Shown in pieces: positions 43,334 through 54,192 of a stretch of DNA of 64,000 nucleotides; within the stretch, counting starts at the first letter, position 1; each line of letters begins with the position of its first letter. The DNA is taken from positions 28,445-92,444 of the forward strand of contig JAZDSV010000050.1 of assembly GCA_036784855.1 (NCBI GenBank), read 5' to 3'. The position numbers and the translations under genes were made by a program. The notes under the pieces were generated by a model. The model was not told the origin of the DNA. It did not search any database and saw only the letters and a program-made list of their open reading frames with translations. This DNA comes from Aphelidium insulamus. Its lineage: Eukaryota > Aphelidiomycota > Aphelidea > Aphelidiaceae.

Positions 43334-45379
43334 TCACGGCTCGACGCGGCGCGGGTCACGCGGGAACAGCGATGTGCGGCGAATATTCTTCAAGTTTAAA
43401 AAGAGCATCACCACACGTTCCAGTCCTGCATGTCAATTGTTGTCTGAGTGACTTATACATACACAATACATCCATCTTACCAATGCCACCTCCGGCGTGT
43501 GGCGGACAGCCGTATTTGAATGCATCCAAGTAGGCCTGAATGGTGCGCAGCTCCACCCCGTGCTCTTGCGCGCGCTTTGTGAGCATTTCGGGGTCGTGGA
43601 TGCGCTGTGCGCCCGACATGATCTCCTCGCCGCGCATAAAGAAATCGTACGAGTTGGAGTAGCCCTATGGACAGTGCGATCAGTCTAGTACCATACCAAC
43701 ATACAGAAATCACACATACCGGCATATGCGGGTCGGGCATGGTGTAAAAGGGGCGCACGGCAAGCGGAAACTTGTCCAGCATAAAGAAGTCCGTCTTGTA
43801 CTTTTGCTTCACCAGCTGGCCCAGCGTGCGCTCAGTCTCCGTGCTCAGGTCATCGTAGTCGCCGATTTGGACACCATTTTCGCGCAGCAGTTTCACGGCG
43901 TCGCTGTAGTTCAGGCGCAGAGTCGGTTCCAGGAATTGGAACTCTTCAAACGGGAACTGGCGATTGATGATTTCGAGCTGCGTGGCGTATTGCGTCTTTA
44001 GCCCCTTGAACAAGTGGATAAAGAGTTTGTCAAACAGGTCCAGCACCTACATTTGTGTTATCTACGCTTGTGGCACACAACGTATACAATACATACCTCA
44101 TGATAGTGCTCCTGGAAGGACATTTCCAAATCAAGGCCAATAAACTCGGTCATGTGGCGGTGGGAGAAGGAATTTTCCGCGCGAAACACTGGAGCAATCT
44201 CGTAAACCTTTTCAAAGTCGCTGCATATCATCATCTGCTTGTAGAGCTGCGGTGACTGCGCCAAGAATGCATCCGCTGAGATTATATATATCAATTGGCA
44301 ATGATGTAAAGGTGTCGGCGCAATAACACGTACTCTTAAAGTACGACACTTTAAACACGTTGGCGCCACCTTCACTGGCGGCCGGGATGATCTTGGGAGT
44401 GTGAATCTCGACAAACTCTTGTCCGTCCAAATACTCTCGGAAGAGCTTGCCCACGCCAGACTGTACGCGGAAGATTGCCTGGTTAGTGATGGTCTACGAA
44501 GCGTTATTGTCATTAGTGTCATAGAGTCACGGATACAAATGCATACGCGCAAGTCCATAACACGATTGTTGAGCCGCGTGTCCAGCAGAATGCGGCTGAA
44601 TTGCTCGTCGTCGGGCACCGACTCCTCGGGTTCCTGGCGTTGAGCGTTCTCCACGGAAAAGGGCAGCCTGTCGGCCAACACCTCGCTCTCGATGAATATG
44701 GAGCGGACATGCAGCTCGACCTCGCTCACGGTGCACGTCTTGACCGTCGCTGCCACAACATCCGCCGTCACCAGCACTATAGACTCGGGCTTTATCCTAT
44801 AGAGATCAATATCTTTGCGTCTGCAGACTATATATGCAATTCGTATAAGTACCCTCCGGCAAACTTGACCATCTGCTTGCTAATCAGTTTGGCTTCCTTG
44901 TCCACGGCGAGCAGTGCTTGGATGGTGGCACTCTGCTGCCTCAGCACCATAAAGCACTGCTTTCCCTTGGCACGAGTGGTGTGAACACGTGCACGCAGCA
45001 ACACACGCGTGCCCACATCAGCCGCAACCAAGTGGCTTATGTTGACACGGCCGGCGCCGGGACGCGTCAACGACTGGTTCAGCGGCAGTTTGCCGTACTT
45101 GTCATGCGCATAGTCCACGGAGGCGGCATCCACGTCGTCACCCGTAGTGGCAGTGGCGCCAGCGGCGGAGGCACCACCGGCCGCCGCGGCCTTGTACTGC
45201 GCCTTTTTGAGAGCCTTCTCGCGCTCCTTCTCGGCCTTCTTGAGCGCTTTCTTGCTGACAGCGGCGGCCGCAGCGTCTTCTGCACTACCTCCGCTTCCAT
45301 CTTCAGGCGCCAGTGTCGGCGCGTCCACCGTGACTTTTTCCAGGTCTTTGGCGACCACGTCGGCCGCGGTGTCGCTCAT
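43334..45379 (-). CDS. DARS1: Cytosolic aspartyl-tRNA synthetase (class IIb)
   Basis: Charges tRNA-Asp. The start at 45379 gives an N-terminal Ala/Lys-rich extension ([19 protein letters not shown]) typical of eukaryotic AspRS. An anticodon-binding OB domain follows ([25 protein letters not shown]). The class II core includes [22 protein letters not shown], then motif 2 in [22 protein letters not shown] (quoted in part), and motif 3 at the end. Motif 3 is spread over two exons: [11 protein letters not shown], an intron ending TTGACATGCAG, then [20 protein letters not shown] and PRDPRRVEP to the stop at 43334-43336. Six short introns are visible. All expected catalytic motifs are present. Confidence 0.97.
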
Positions 45380-45514
45380 GCTTACACTTCAATTGCGTTG
45401 ATCAAGGTTAACTCCTTATCCACATAGATAGTGCTCAGTGGTCAGCGTTTAACCAGACATAGGAGAATTCCTTTTTGAGATAAATAAAATTTACCAAGTA
45501 GTATATTTCCCATA

Positions 45515-46585
45515 TTATAAGTCCAAGCAGTAAACCATCTGGCTCAAATCAGTGTGAATGCTCTCCAGTATCAAGCGTGCCAGACTGTTTGGTGTGAATG
45601 GCATCGTTTGTGACTCGATCATGCATTGGATATAAATTTCACGAGGTCCTTGTCGCGGGCTACGTACGTATAGAGAGACTGGAATGCGACGGATGGAATG
45701 ATGGTATGCGACGAAAGCAGATAACTGAGCAATAGCCGGGCAACGCGTCCATTGCCGTTTCTGAATGGGTGGATGTACAGGAACACTGACATGAAACTGG
45801 CCGCTAATTTCACTGCTTCTTCCACACTAGCATCGCTTGTCCACGCGACCTGGGTGATACTGAAAAGTCTTTCCATATCCTGACAACCCCTAATGAATGA
45901 CAATGTACGATACAATCATGCATGAGATACCTGTTTGATGCGTTCTGGCGTCCGATACTCAATGTCAACACCAGTGGGTTTGGAATACGCTGTGCGATAC
46001 TGACCATAATGGTCAAAGATTCCATCACCGATCAATGTGTGCAGCTTGCATGCCAATTTGGGCGTAAACTCGTTACTGATATCAACGGGCGCGGTTAACA
46101 TGTTGGGGAACAGGTAAGAGAACGCCTTGCCAAAATTCCACATCTAATATTTAAATGATACTCTCCCGCAACTACCATATATACCTTCGTGGCATTAGTA
46201 TCGGTCGGAACCGTCTTCAGCCACACTTCTGCTGTTTCAGACTTAACTGTAACGCCATGTTCGCACTCGTACACCGCCATCAAGTATTGTATGCGGTGCT
46301 GTTTGGCGTATCCATCAAGAAACTCTTGGTGACTGTCATTGTAGCCAAGGCAATAACGATACGCGCTCTGGCAGACAGTTTAGTAATGTCCTTCAGATAA
46401 TCTGATGCTGTCCGATCGTCTGAGCTAGCACACCACCACGGATGGTTGTTTATAACAAAGTTGGTGCAGAGCTTCACTTCCATAACAGAATGATTAATTA
46501 TCCGTGTCAGTTTAGCCGACAAGTGATCAGTAAGAGAAATATTCAACATGGAATTAAATGGCTGCTTTAATTGTACGCTTCCCAT
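45515..46585 (-). CDS. Fic-domain protein (protein AMPylase/modifier) with a probable frameshift
   Basis: Fic proteins transfer AMP or related groups to proteins. The catalytic loop HPFRNGNGRVARLLLSYL matches HPFx(G/N)GNGRxxR exactly. Exons upstream give MWNFGKAFSYLFPNMLTAPVD and YRTPERIKQ, and a first exon starts at 46585 (MGSVQLKQPFNSM). After DKDLVKF the frame meets a stop at about 45,619. A shift of one base in a TTT run restores a reading that continues through a helical tail to a stop at 45515-45517. This is either a sequencing indel, an unrecognised splice event or a real disabling change. No regulatory (S/T)xxxE(G/N) helix was seen. Confidence 0.82.
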
Positions 46586-46615
46586 GTAACTGTAAAGATT
46601 CTATGACGGACTCGT

Positions 46616-48047
46616 TCATAGTGGATGTAGGCGAAGAAAGAGGTTGGGAGAGCCTCGGACGTCCTTGATGGCATCCTTTTCAGCATGGCGATAGAGCTCA
46701 GCCTTCAGGTCGGCGACGGTAACATTTTCCGGCATGGCAGAGATTATAGCAGCCATAGCGCCAGCAACATGTGGCGCTGCCATTGATGTGCCAGAGTCAC
46801 TGCCGTAGCCATTCTGGATCTTGGTTGAGACAACGTCCTTGCCCGGGGCGAAAATGTCAACACACTGCCCCCAGTTGGAGAACCACGGACGCTCATCGGC
46901 TATATTGGTGGCGCCTACGGTAATTGCAAGATGTGCGGCGGCTGGCGACTGGTCACACGCGTCCGCACCACTGTTGCCCGCCGATACTGCAATCACGACG
47001 CCCAGCTGCACGGCGCTATTGACGGCGGCGTCCAGCACTTCGGACTGCTCGTCCCGCAGAGAAATATTGGCCACCGAGAACTTTTTGCCGCCCGGCTGCT
47101 GCTGTTGATGAGATGCCACCGCGTACTCTATGCCGCTAATGATCCAACTGGTGTACCCATGACCCTCGTCATCCAGCACCTTGACCGCGACAACAGTGGC
47201 CTGCTTGGCCACGCCAAATGTAGCAGACGCCACTGTGCCGGCCACATGTGTGCCGTGACCGTACTCATCGATATCCGACGCATAGTGCGCAATGGTCTTG
47301 CCCCATTTGGCGCGGCCGCCAAACTCTGCGTGCGTCACGTCAATGCCCGAGTCAATGATGTAGGCAGTGACTCCGGCGCCATCAGCACCACTCGCATACT
47401 CGAACGTGTAATTGAGTGACCTGGCTTGAGAGCCAGCTGGCAGTTGGCCCGCGTGCGATATGCGCTGCAGTCCCCATGTGGCATTGTGTTGAGTTAGTGT
47501 TGAGTCACCCAACATTGGGTGCTGCGAGGGCGCCACCGAATCGGCATGCACGCGCGCATCCTGCTCCACCACAACTACTTGCGGGTTGGCGCGTATGGCA
47601 TTCAGTGCCGTGGCAGTAAACACTCCTGCGTAGCCCTGGAACTCGCCGAAATCGTACACGCGCGTAATCTACGACGTTCAATGAATGGCAGTAAAGTGCA
47701 TGTACATAATGTACATTGTTCATGCCGTGAGACATTGACGACGCCGAAGACGTCTCTGCGGCATTCAGCCGGTCCAGTACGTCTTGCAGCCAGCGACAAT
47801 GTTCACGCAGTGACGCTGTGCGCGCCTGACGAATTGCCGTAATATTTGCCTCCAGCGACGAATGTGCAGCAGCGACATCCCTCAATCGGACAATGTATGC
47901 GTCCTTCACCGCACTGTTGGACGATGATCTGCGCAGCGGTGCCAGCACTGCACTGCCAGCTTGCAGCACATGTTGACTGTCTGCAGACACACCGGCTGTC
48001 CATGCAGCGCACGCGGCGGCCACCAAAGTCACGACAAAATGCACCAT
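46616..48047 (-). CDS. Secreted subtilisin-like serine protease (proteinase K type, S8)
   Basis: Extracellular endopeptidase. The start at 48047 gives the signal peptide MVHFVVTLVAAACAAWTAGVSA. An inhibitor_I9 propeptide follows (DAYIVRLRDVAAAHSSLEANI). A 65-nt intron lies at about 47672-47736 (GTCTCACGG to GTCGTAG). Exon 2 continues with ITRVYDFGEFQGYAGVF, then the mature protease with its triad: Asp in AYIIDSGIDVTH, His in YGHGTHVAGTVAS and Ser in GTSMAAPHVAGAM. The oxyanion Asn lies in VSAGNSGADAC. Total length is about 455 residues, normal for the family. The substrate is not predictable; such proteases are usual in fungal nutrition and pathogenesis. Confidence 0.95.
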
Positions 48048-48242
48048 TGAAAATGTATCGAAAATTGTTAAATTGTGGCGTGTCTATGGACATGACAAGT
48101 ATACAGTATACAGTATGACTACATATACACTATGACTTGTCTAGACACATCTGCTCATCATGCGTGCATATATATTTCTGTACATATGTATGCGGCGGTT
48201 GTGAACGATTGTTGAGAGAGCAGACAGATAAGAAAGCACCAA

Positions 48243-49159
48243 ATGGACAAATCAATCAAGGCGCCATCGACACCGGCCGACATTCCGCCGAACCAGCAGT
48301 TTCGCGTTGTGAGCGAGGAGCTGGCCTACAAGCGCTACCTGCGCATTCACCACCGACAAGGTGTGGCAAGCGCTATGTATAAATGTATTTTTATTCCTGT
48401 GCTGACTGCTTATGATGCACGCAGTCGAGTTTCCCGACGGCCGGGTGGTGTCGTGGGATGTGGGTGGGTGAATATGCACATGCGCTGTATGCCTACATGC
48501 GTGTCAACTGCATATCTTGACACATACCACGCAGCTGGACATGCCAAGCAGTGGCCCTCATTCGTGTCGGCGATGCCCTTTTTCACTGCCACCAAGACCA
48601 CGTCACTTGTATACGAGTATGCATATCACTCACAGACCCGTGTATACTCATGCACCACACAGATATGCACAAGGCCCCAATGCAATGTCGTACACGTTTG
48701 CCGCCGGTCAGTGGGACCCATCCAAGCACGGATCGATGCAACATGCGGCCGAGTGTGAACTGTCGGAAGAGCTGGGACTGTGCGGTGGCCAGTGGATTCC
48801 ACTCTGGGACCCCGTGGCCAGTCCCCACGGCATTCCCGAGGTCTGTCATTATTTACATTTAATCTTTTATACTTTTACTTTTATACTTTTATACTCTACA
48901 TATCTGACAGTCAATTTATTAGGTCAAGTGGTGCACCAACACGTTTGCCCCGTTTCTGGTGTTGGACCCCGTGATGGATGCGGCGCCGATGCCACAGGAT
49001 GCCGAAGAGTTCCTGACACCCGTGCACGGCATATCAGTGGCACGTCTAACTCAACTGATACGGCAAGGGTCCGTGATGTTGCCATCGGTGCAGACGGCCT
49101 TTTCCGCTCTGCACAAGCTCCGCGAAATGGGCATCATAACCGCCGATGAGACCTTTTGA
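48243..49159 (+). CDS. Nudix hydrolase, ADP-sugar pyrophosphatase-like, degenerate Nudix box
   Basis: Five exons. Exon 1 starts MDKSIKAPSTPADIPPNQQFRVVSEELAYKRYL in part. Later exons give VEFPDGRVVSWDV and AGHAKQWPSFVSAMPFFTATKTTSLV, then RYAQGPNAMSYTFAAGQWDP, and the Nudix-box segment AAECELSEELGLCGG. Last comes VKWCTNTFAPFLVLDP with a helical tail ending MGIITADETF. Nudix enzymes hydrolyse nucleoside diphosphates linked to another group. The metal-binding EE pair of the box is kept, but the Arg of REUxEE is replaced by Cys and the spacing to the Gly is longer than usual. Activity is therefore uncertain. Introns are short and one lies inside the box. Confidence 0.83.
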
Positions 49160-49253
49160 TAAAAGTGTTAATAATTATTATTCAAAGATATTAAGCACAG
49201 AGTGAGAGAGAAGCGCTATATTGGACTGCACATACAACATTTTGTTTTAGCGA

Positions 49254-50993
49254 TTAGACCGCCGTAATCTTTTGCACCATCTCCTCCTTGGCAATGAGGT
49301 GCGTCGTGGCAGACACAAGGTCCAGCAGAGAGCGCACGCTTGTGGTCCACTGATCCACCACCTCGTCCGCCGCCTGTGCCTTGGCGAAGCGCACTATCCC
49401 ATCCACACGATCAATGCGCGCATAGATTGTCTTGGCCACCACCAGTTTGGACAGGAACTCTTCAGTGTCCTGCAGCAATAATATTAGCATTCACCATCGA
49501 CAGTAATGACGTACACTGGCAGACAGGTCCAACAGTTCCGTGAGACGGCGCACGGTTATGGCGTTGTAGTACTTGGCAATGACGCGGATGTTGTGCTCCA
49601 CTACACGGTGGTGCAGGTCGTCCCAGTGTTTCTTGCCAGCGTCAGACTTCATGTCAAACACGTACAGCTTTTGCAGTTCGATCCGGTAAATCTCTTCAAT
49701 CTTTGGCCAGCGCATCAGTTCGTACGTTGTGAATGACTTGAGCAGCTGCCTATTCAATTAGATCATTGCTATAGGTAGAACACATGGATATTTACTTGAA
49801 GAGAGAGATGCGCTCAAAGTTCTTGTCGACGGCAACGCGATGGATCAGGTCCGACTGTTCATTGTCGAACGGCGAGAGCACAATGAACACGGTGATGAAG
49901 CGCAGGATCTCGGCAGTCTTGGCCGGATCCTCTTGAACGGACTTTGTGTTGTACACTTGGCGATAGTGCTTGCACACGTCCAAATAGTTGTTGTCGTGCA
50001 GCGACAGTTGAATCATCAGTTCATAATAGCGCAATTTAAGATCCTGCAAGTTATAACTGTACAACAATATCGATATACACATATACAAATATGCACACCT
50101 GAACTTCATCACTCTCAAAATACTTGACATTGATCTTGCGCGACGTGATCTGCGTGCGAATGTAGTCCTTGCGCAACAGGTTCAGGCGCATCTGTTCCAG
50201 GATGAACTCGGTCTTTTCGCGGCGCTCCATCGATCCAAACGTCTCGACCTGTAAACATGTTAATGTTTGTATATATACTCATGTATAAAATTACCTGAAG
50301 CTCTTGAAGTATATCGGCAGCCTCGGAAATCTTGCCTTCAGCTTCCTTGATCTTGGACAGGATGCGGGTAACGCTGCACGTCAGTTAAATTCCCACAGAT
50401 ATACATAGTCCATACCGCGCACGCTCCACTTCCACGTAGATCTTGCCGTCTGTCACGGTGCGCAGCGTGTCAATGAGCTCCAGACGGGTCTTCATATCGG
50501 GTGTCTTGTCCAAATAGGTCATGACCTCTTGCACCATCTGTGTGACGGCCTGCATACGTGGCTGCGTGAGTATACTCTCTGCACATTAATGCACTACCGA
50601 CCTGCTTGAACAGGCCATGCTTCTTGGACAGCAGCACCACGTGGTCTTGCAGCAGTTTCCATTGGTTCTGCGTGAAGCACAGCTGCACGATGGCGAGCAG
50701 GAGCCGAGAGTTGGACGGCTGGTCGTAGCCCTGCACCCGCGGTAAGCGGATACATCTGGACAGAGTGGACAGGATCACATACATTGCGAGTCTGCTTCTC
50801 CAGCAGGAGCAGGCCATCCAGTGCCTGTTGGAGCTGGTTGGACTGCAGGGCATGGCATTGGGTGTGAGCGCGGTGTGTCTGGGCAAATGCACAGTGTGGT
50901 ACCCACCTGCGCCTGCTTGGTCATTGACGCCAGCTGAGCGTCAACGTCGGCCGTAAAGTCCTTTTCCATCTTGCGCAGCTTTCCGTCGGCCAT
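49254..50993 (-). CDS. RPN5: 26S proteasome regulatory subunit RPN5 (PSMD12)
   Basis: A PCI-domain subunit of the proteasome lid. It starts [21 protein letters not shown] at 50993. Exons then give [20 protein letters not shown], a helical repeat region with [13 protein letters not shown]-like sequence, [15 protein letters not shown] and [31 protein letters not shown]. The PCI domain follows, with [34 protein letters not shown] and [22 protein letters not shown]. The C-terminus is [15 protein letters not shown], the family end helix. Eight or more short introns are present. The match to animal and yeast RPN5 is continuous. Confidence 0.95.
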
Positions 50994-51536
50994 GTCAGCG
51001 GTGAAGTGGAGTGGAGTGTGGAAGGTGTGAAAGGTGTGTGGAAGGCTTGGAGGTAAATAAATATTATTATGCCCTTGCCGTCGAGGAATTTTATTAAAGA
51101 TTAGTGTTTAAATACGTTGCCACCGACTATATTATATACGGTTATCCTATTCATTTAGTGGATATGGCTGACCATTGTACTTCAAAGGCCTTCAACACAA
51201 ACTCTTTGCTACAATACTTTTTTTTGCTGGAAACTACAATAACTGTCTGTTGAACCTTGCTACAACTTACTATATTGTCGGATAACTGTCAGTACAAGTG
51301 TAAATGCCATGTCGATAACAAGGAGTCTTTCTGGAAAAGCACGCGCCCTTCCATCAGGAGAATGCCAGCAAAATGATTGGCTGTAGAAGTGAGCACGTGG
51401 ATGGCCCAAAATGCATAAAAAGCGGCGCATTGCACGTTATGTACATAACAAATAAGGTGATATCTCCGTAGACCTCATATTTGCACAGTTAACTACTACC
51501 TATAACAAAAAACTGTCTCGATTTTTTCGCGAAAGG
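50994..51536. other. Divergent intergenic region upstream of a secreted protein
   Basis: About 540 bp, AT-rich. A GTGTGGAAG repeat lies at 51015-51045. A CCAAT-type element (TGATTGGCTG, 51374-51383) lies about 155 bp upstream of the secreted-protein start. No gene supported. Confidence 0.5.
51374..51383. promoter_or_regulatory. CCAAT-type element upstream of the second small secreted protein
   Basis: TGATTGGCTG, about 155 bp upstream of the start at 51537. Confidence 0.4.
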
Positions 51537-51980
51537 ATGAAATTTAAATTCCCAGTATTGGCCTTCCTTGCAACAAGCGTTCACGCAACCAATCCCGGCA
51601 CAAGTAACATTGAAGATTGGATTCACGTTACAACACGTCATCTGATCGATAACATTAATAATCCGCAAAATTACGCGACTAGTCCGGATGGCGAAGCCGC
51701 TGATGGCGAGCCAGTAATTCGCCAAGCACCGCACCTACTGACCCCAGAAGAAGAACAGATGGCCGAGGAGATGGGATATGACTTGATCAAGGCTTGTGTG
51801 CGGACGGCATACGATGACAAAGTGACGGCCCTTAAAGCGAGTGGGTATCGAATCACTGCGTTCTGTCTTCAGTGCGTAAGGGGACTTGCTATGGCATGCG
51901 CCGATGTCGCATTGGATCAATTCCGCAAGTATCAAAGTGCAAACCCAGTCCACCACCAGATCGTTAATGAAATTGATTGA
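51537..51980 (+). CDS. Small secreted protein of unknown function
   Basis: A single-exon frame of 147 residues. The start at 51537 gives the signal peptide MKFKFPVLAFLATSVHATN. The mature protein is helical with Cys at three places (LIKACVR, AFCLQCVRG, MACADVA) and a Glu-rich central segment (TPEEEQMAEEMG). No family was recognised. It resembles the small secreted protein at 38390 in size, gene structure and an MKF-type signal peptide, and in having a CxxC or CxxxC element before a third Cys. Whether they are paralogues is uncertain. A CCAAT-type element lies upstream. Confidence 0.6.
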   Translation: MKFKFPVLAFLATSVHATNPGTSNIEDWIHVTTRHLIDNINNPQNYATSPDGEAADGEPVIRQAPHLLTPEEEQMAEEMGYDLIKACVRTAYDDKVTALKASGYRITAFCLQCVRGLAMACADVALDQFRKYQSANPVHHQIVNEID

Positions 51981-52153
51981 ACTGACATCATTATTGCGGG
52001 CAGTATATGTAGCAACAACAGCAATAAAAACATACAACAATTAATAATGGATATCAGTGCATAATTTGTCATTTGTCATAATAGTCACTTAGTGGACTTG
52101 AGGACAACCCCCTTGCGGCAACATTTTCATAATCAATAACTGCAACTGCAACA

Positions 52154-53544
52154 ATGACTGCAGCGGCCGCCACGTCGCGCTCGGCAGAAAAGCCGCGCGC
52201 GCGCCTCCGCGACAATGCCGAGTACGTGCATATGATATAAATTATCTGCATATCTCACTTGCCTATTCTATATTGTAGCTTCCGGGCGTTGGCGCGACAG
52301 CATGACCGCCTGAGCAGGAGGCGCGATCGTGCGTTGCGTGACCTGTGCCGGCTGGACCGCACGCTGCGGCACGCGCTACAAGATCCACGTGGCTACCTGG
52401 CCGCCACCGTGTTCCGCGCAAAGCCGCATTCTGTGCCGCCACTACCACTCCTGCTGGACCCCAGTGGCAAGGGCAAGGGCGCGGCATTTGAGCGTGGACC
52501 GAGGCTGCAGCGCGTCCACTCCCCTCTGCCACCCCTGCACCGCATCGAATGGACACGGTATGGAGTGGCCAGCGCGGAGGTGGCTTTGATGCCACTGGAT
52601 ATGGCCAGTGTGGATGATGTGCCAGAGGTGCGCGATCTGGAGCTGGAATGGTCGCGGCGGTGCACAGGAGATACTTCAAGTGTCCCAAAGTCGACAAAGC
52701 CATCTGATCTGCGCGCACGCGTGGCAACTCTGCTGGCCAAGTACGTAGACCCCGACTGGGAGCGGCAGCTGGCTCTGCACAGACACGCCGCGCGGGTATT
52801 CTCGGCGCCTACCACACCAGCCATTAATGCAAACACTGACGGCGACGACGACGAGTCAATGAAGGCTGCACGGGAGGAGCGTGGCGTGCGCTCCATGCTG
52901 CTGCAGTCGCTGGACACGTCGAACCGGGTCCACTTTTCGCGCACACGTGTCAGCGGCAACTTTTACAGCGGCAGCGGCAGCACGGCCGTCCCCATCCAGA
53001 TGCACATGCCGGCGCTGACTGCGGATGATTTGCAGTGCGATGGCAGTGCCGACATCGGCGGCCCCGAGACCACGCTCACACCCACGCACAACAAGGTGCA
53101 CTGCGATGGGCCAATGTTGGGTCCGCTGCCGACAAAGGTGCGCTACTCGCCCGAGCACCGCCAACTGTCGGCGGTGCTGCGCGAGAAACTGCGCCATCAG
53201 TGGCACCGCTGTCTGCGTCGGAATGGTGGCCACGCGCCGCGCACCGTCCACCACGGCTTCATCTGCGACCAGTGCCGCGTCACGCCCATTGTCGGCGTGC
53301 GGTGGGTGTGCCGTGACTGTCCGCTGGATGAGGCGCAGGTGGATCTGTGTACGCGCTGTGTGGACCGGCCGTTCGCGCGTGGCCTGCACAACCAGCTGCA
53401 CACCTTCCAGCCAGTGGTGGATGCCAACGGCGAGGTCAAGTCGCATCCGTACTTTTATTTGGACCCGGTATGTGCAGTATCTATATGTGTTATAGTTATG
53501 CACCATGCTAACAGCTGCAGCGATATACTGGACGGGAAAGTTGA
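52154..53544 (+). CDS. ZZ-type zinc finger protein
   Basis: Three exons: 52154 to about 52219 (MTAAAATSRSAEKPRARLRDN), 52280-53468, and 53521-53544. The first intron ends TATTGTAG. The central exon encodes a basic N-terminal helix (DRLSRRRDRALRDLCRL), a disordered middle and a ZZ finger with Cys/His ligands: HHGFICDQCRVTPIVGVRWV, VCRDCPLDEAQVDLCTRC and HNQLHTFQPV. ZZ domains bind histone or other peptide tails. The last exon adds RYTGRES after YFYLDP. The overall architecture was not matched to a named family. It is the last complete eukaryotic gene before the junction. Confidence 0.8.
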
Positions 53545-53637
53545 ACGTGCATTGATGTGGAGTGTCTATTGCTATTAGATGGGATATTTCTAGTTGTTTT
53601 GTTGGATGCGTCTATACGTCGGCGTCCTAATCTTTCT

Positions 53638-53760
53638 CTAAACTTCAGCCTCGAAAACTTCGCCTTTGGTGGCCTCGATAAAACCGTCCTTGGTGTCGTA
53701 CTCTTGGTTGTCGCTGCTCTCGGAAACCTCGGCATCATCGATCTCAAGGGCTGCTGTGCA
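53638..53760 (-). CDS. 3'-terminal exon of an otherwise missing eukaryotic gene
   Basis: On the minus strand a pyrimidine-rich stretch ending TTTTTGCACAG looks like an intron acceptor. It is followed by an open frame of about 40 codons, acidic and ending DGFIEATKGEVFEAEV with a TAG at 53638-53640. Base use is like the eukaryotic genes. The upstream part of the gene should lie beyond 53,770, but the sequence there is bacterial, so the gene is cut. The product was not identified. Confidence 0.45.
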   Translation of the reverse strand, partial: CTAALEIDDAEVSESSDNQEYDTKDGFIEATKGEVFEAEV

Positions 53761-53814
53761 AAAATAAAGACGCTATTTATATGAAGAGTTAAGCAGTCTT
53801 ATGTGAAATGTAGA
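53761..53814. other. Eukaryote/bacterium junction
   Basis: Composition, gene structure and gene content change across this interval: intron-bearing eukaryotic genes to the left, AT-rich intron-free bacterial genes to the right. Truncated reading frames abut from both sides. The exact breakpoint cannot be placed better than about 50 bp by eye. Confidence 0.75.
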
Positions 53815-53928
53815 GAAGAAAAATTATCCGAATTTATTAAAATCAAACAGGTTGGTATCGACAGCCAGGTACAATATTTGAACCGCCTAAATGGTGAAGT
53901 AAAATTACGCGACATGAAACGGGGATAA
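53815..53928 (+). pseudogene. 3' fragment of a bacterial ORF
   Basis: After an in-frame TAG at 53812-53814 the frame is open for 37 codons, reading LSEFIKIKQVGIDSQVQYLN then RLNGEVKLRDMKRG and a stop. It looks like the charged C-terminus of a bacterial protein whose 5' part is absent because of the junction. No family was identified. Confidence 0.35.
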
Positions 53929-54192
53929 AACATTTTATTACTGCACACCAACATGAAATTAACGTATGGCGCCAGTGGCGTTTTGATTTATTTCAGTACG
54001 CGGCTTTAAATTATGCTTCATGTTTAGTTTAGAGGGGATAACTAAATAATTTTGTAAATTAGATATGGCGATAGTAATTAGGAAACTGTCAATCTTGCAA
54101 AAATTGCACGTATTTAGTGAAAAATATTTTATAAGGGAGTTATATAAAGTGGTGGACCTGTCTCGGACAAGTCACCCTGCAAGCAAAATATA

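Noticed and set aside
53557-53784. Hydrophobic plus-strand open frame at the junction
   Set aside because: It is antisense to the acidic 3' exon on the minus strand, which has a convincing splice acceptor; the hydrophobic product is its shadow and would run across the junction.
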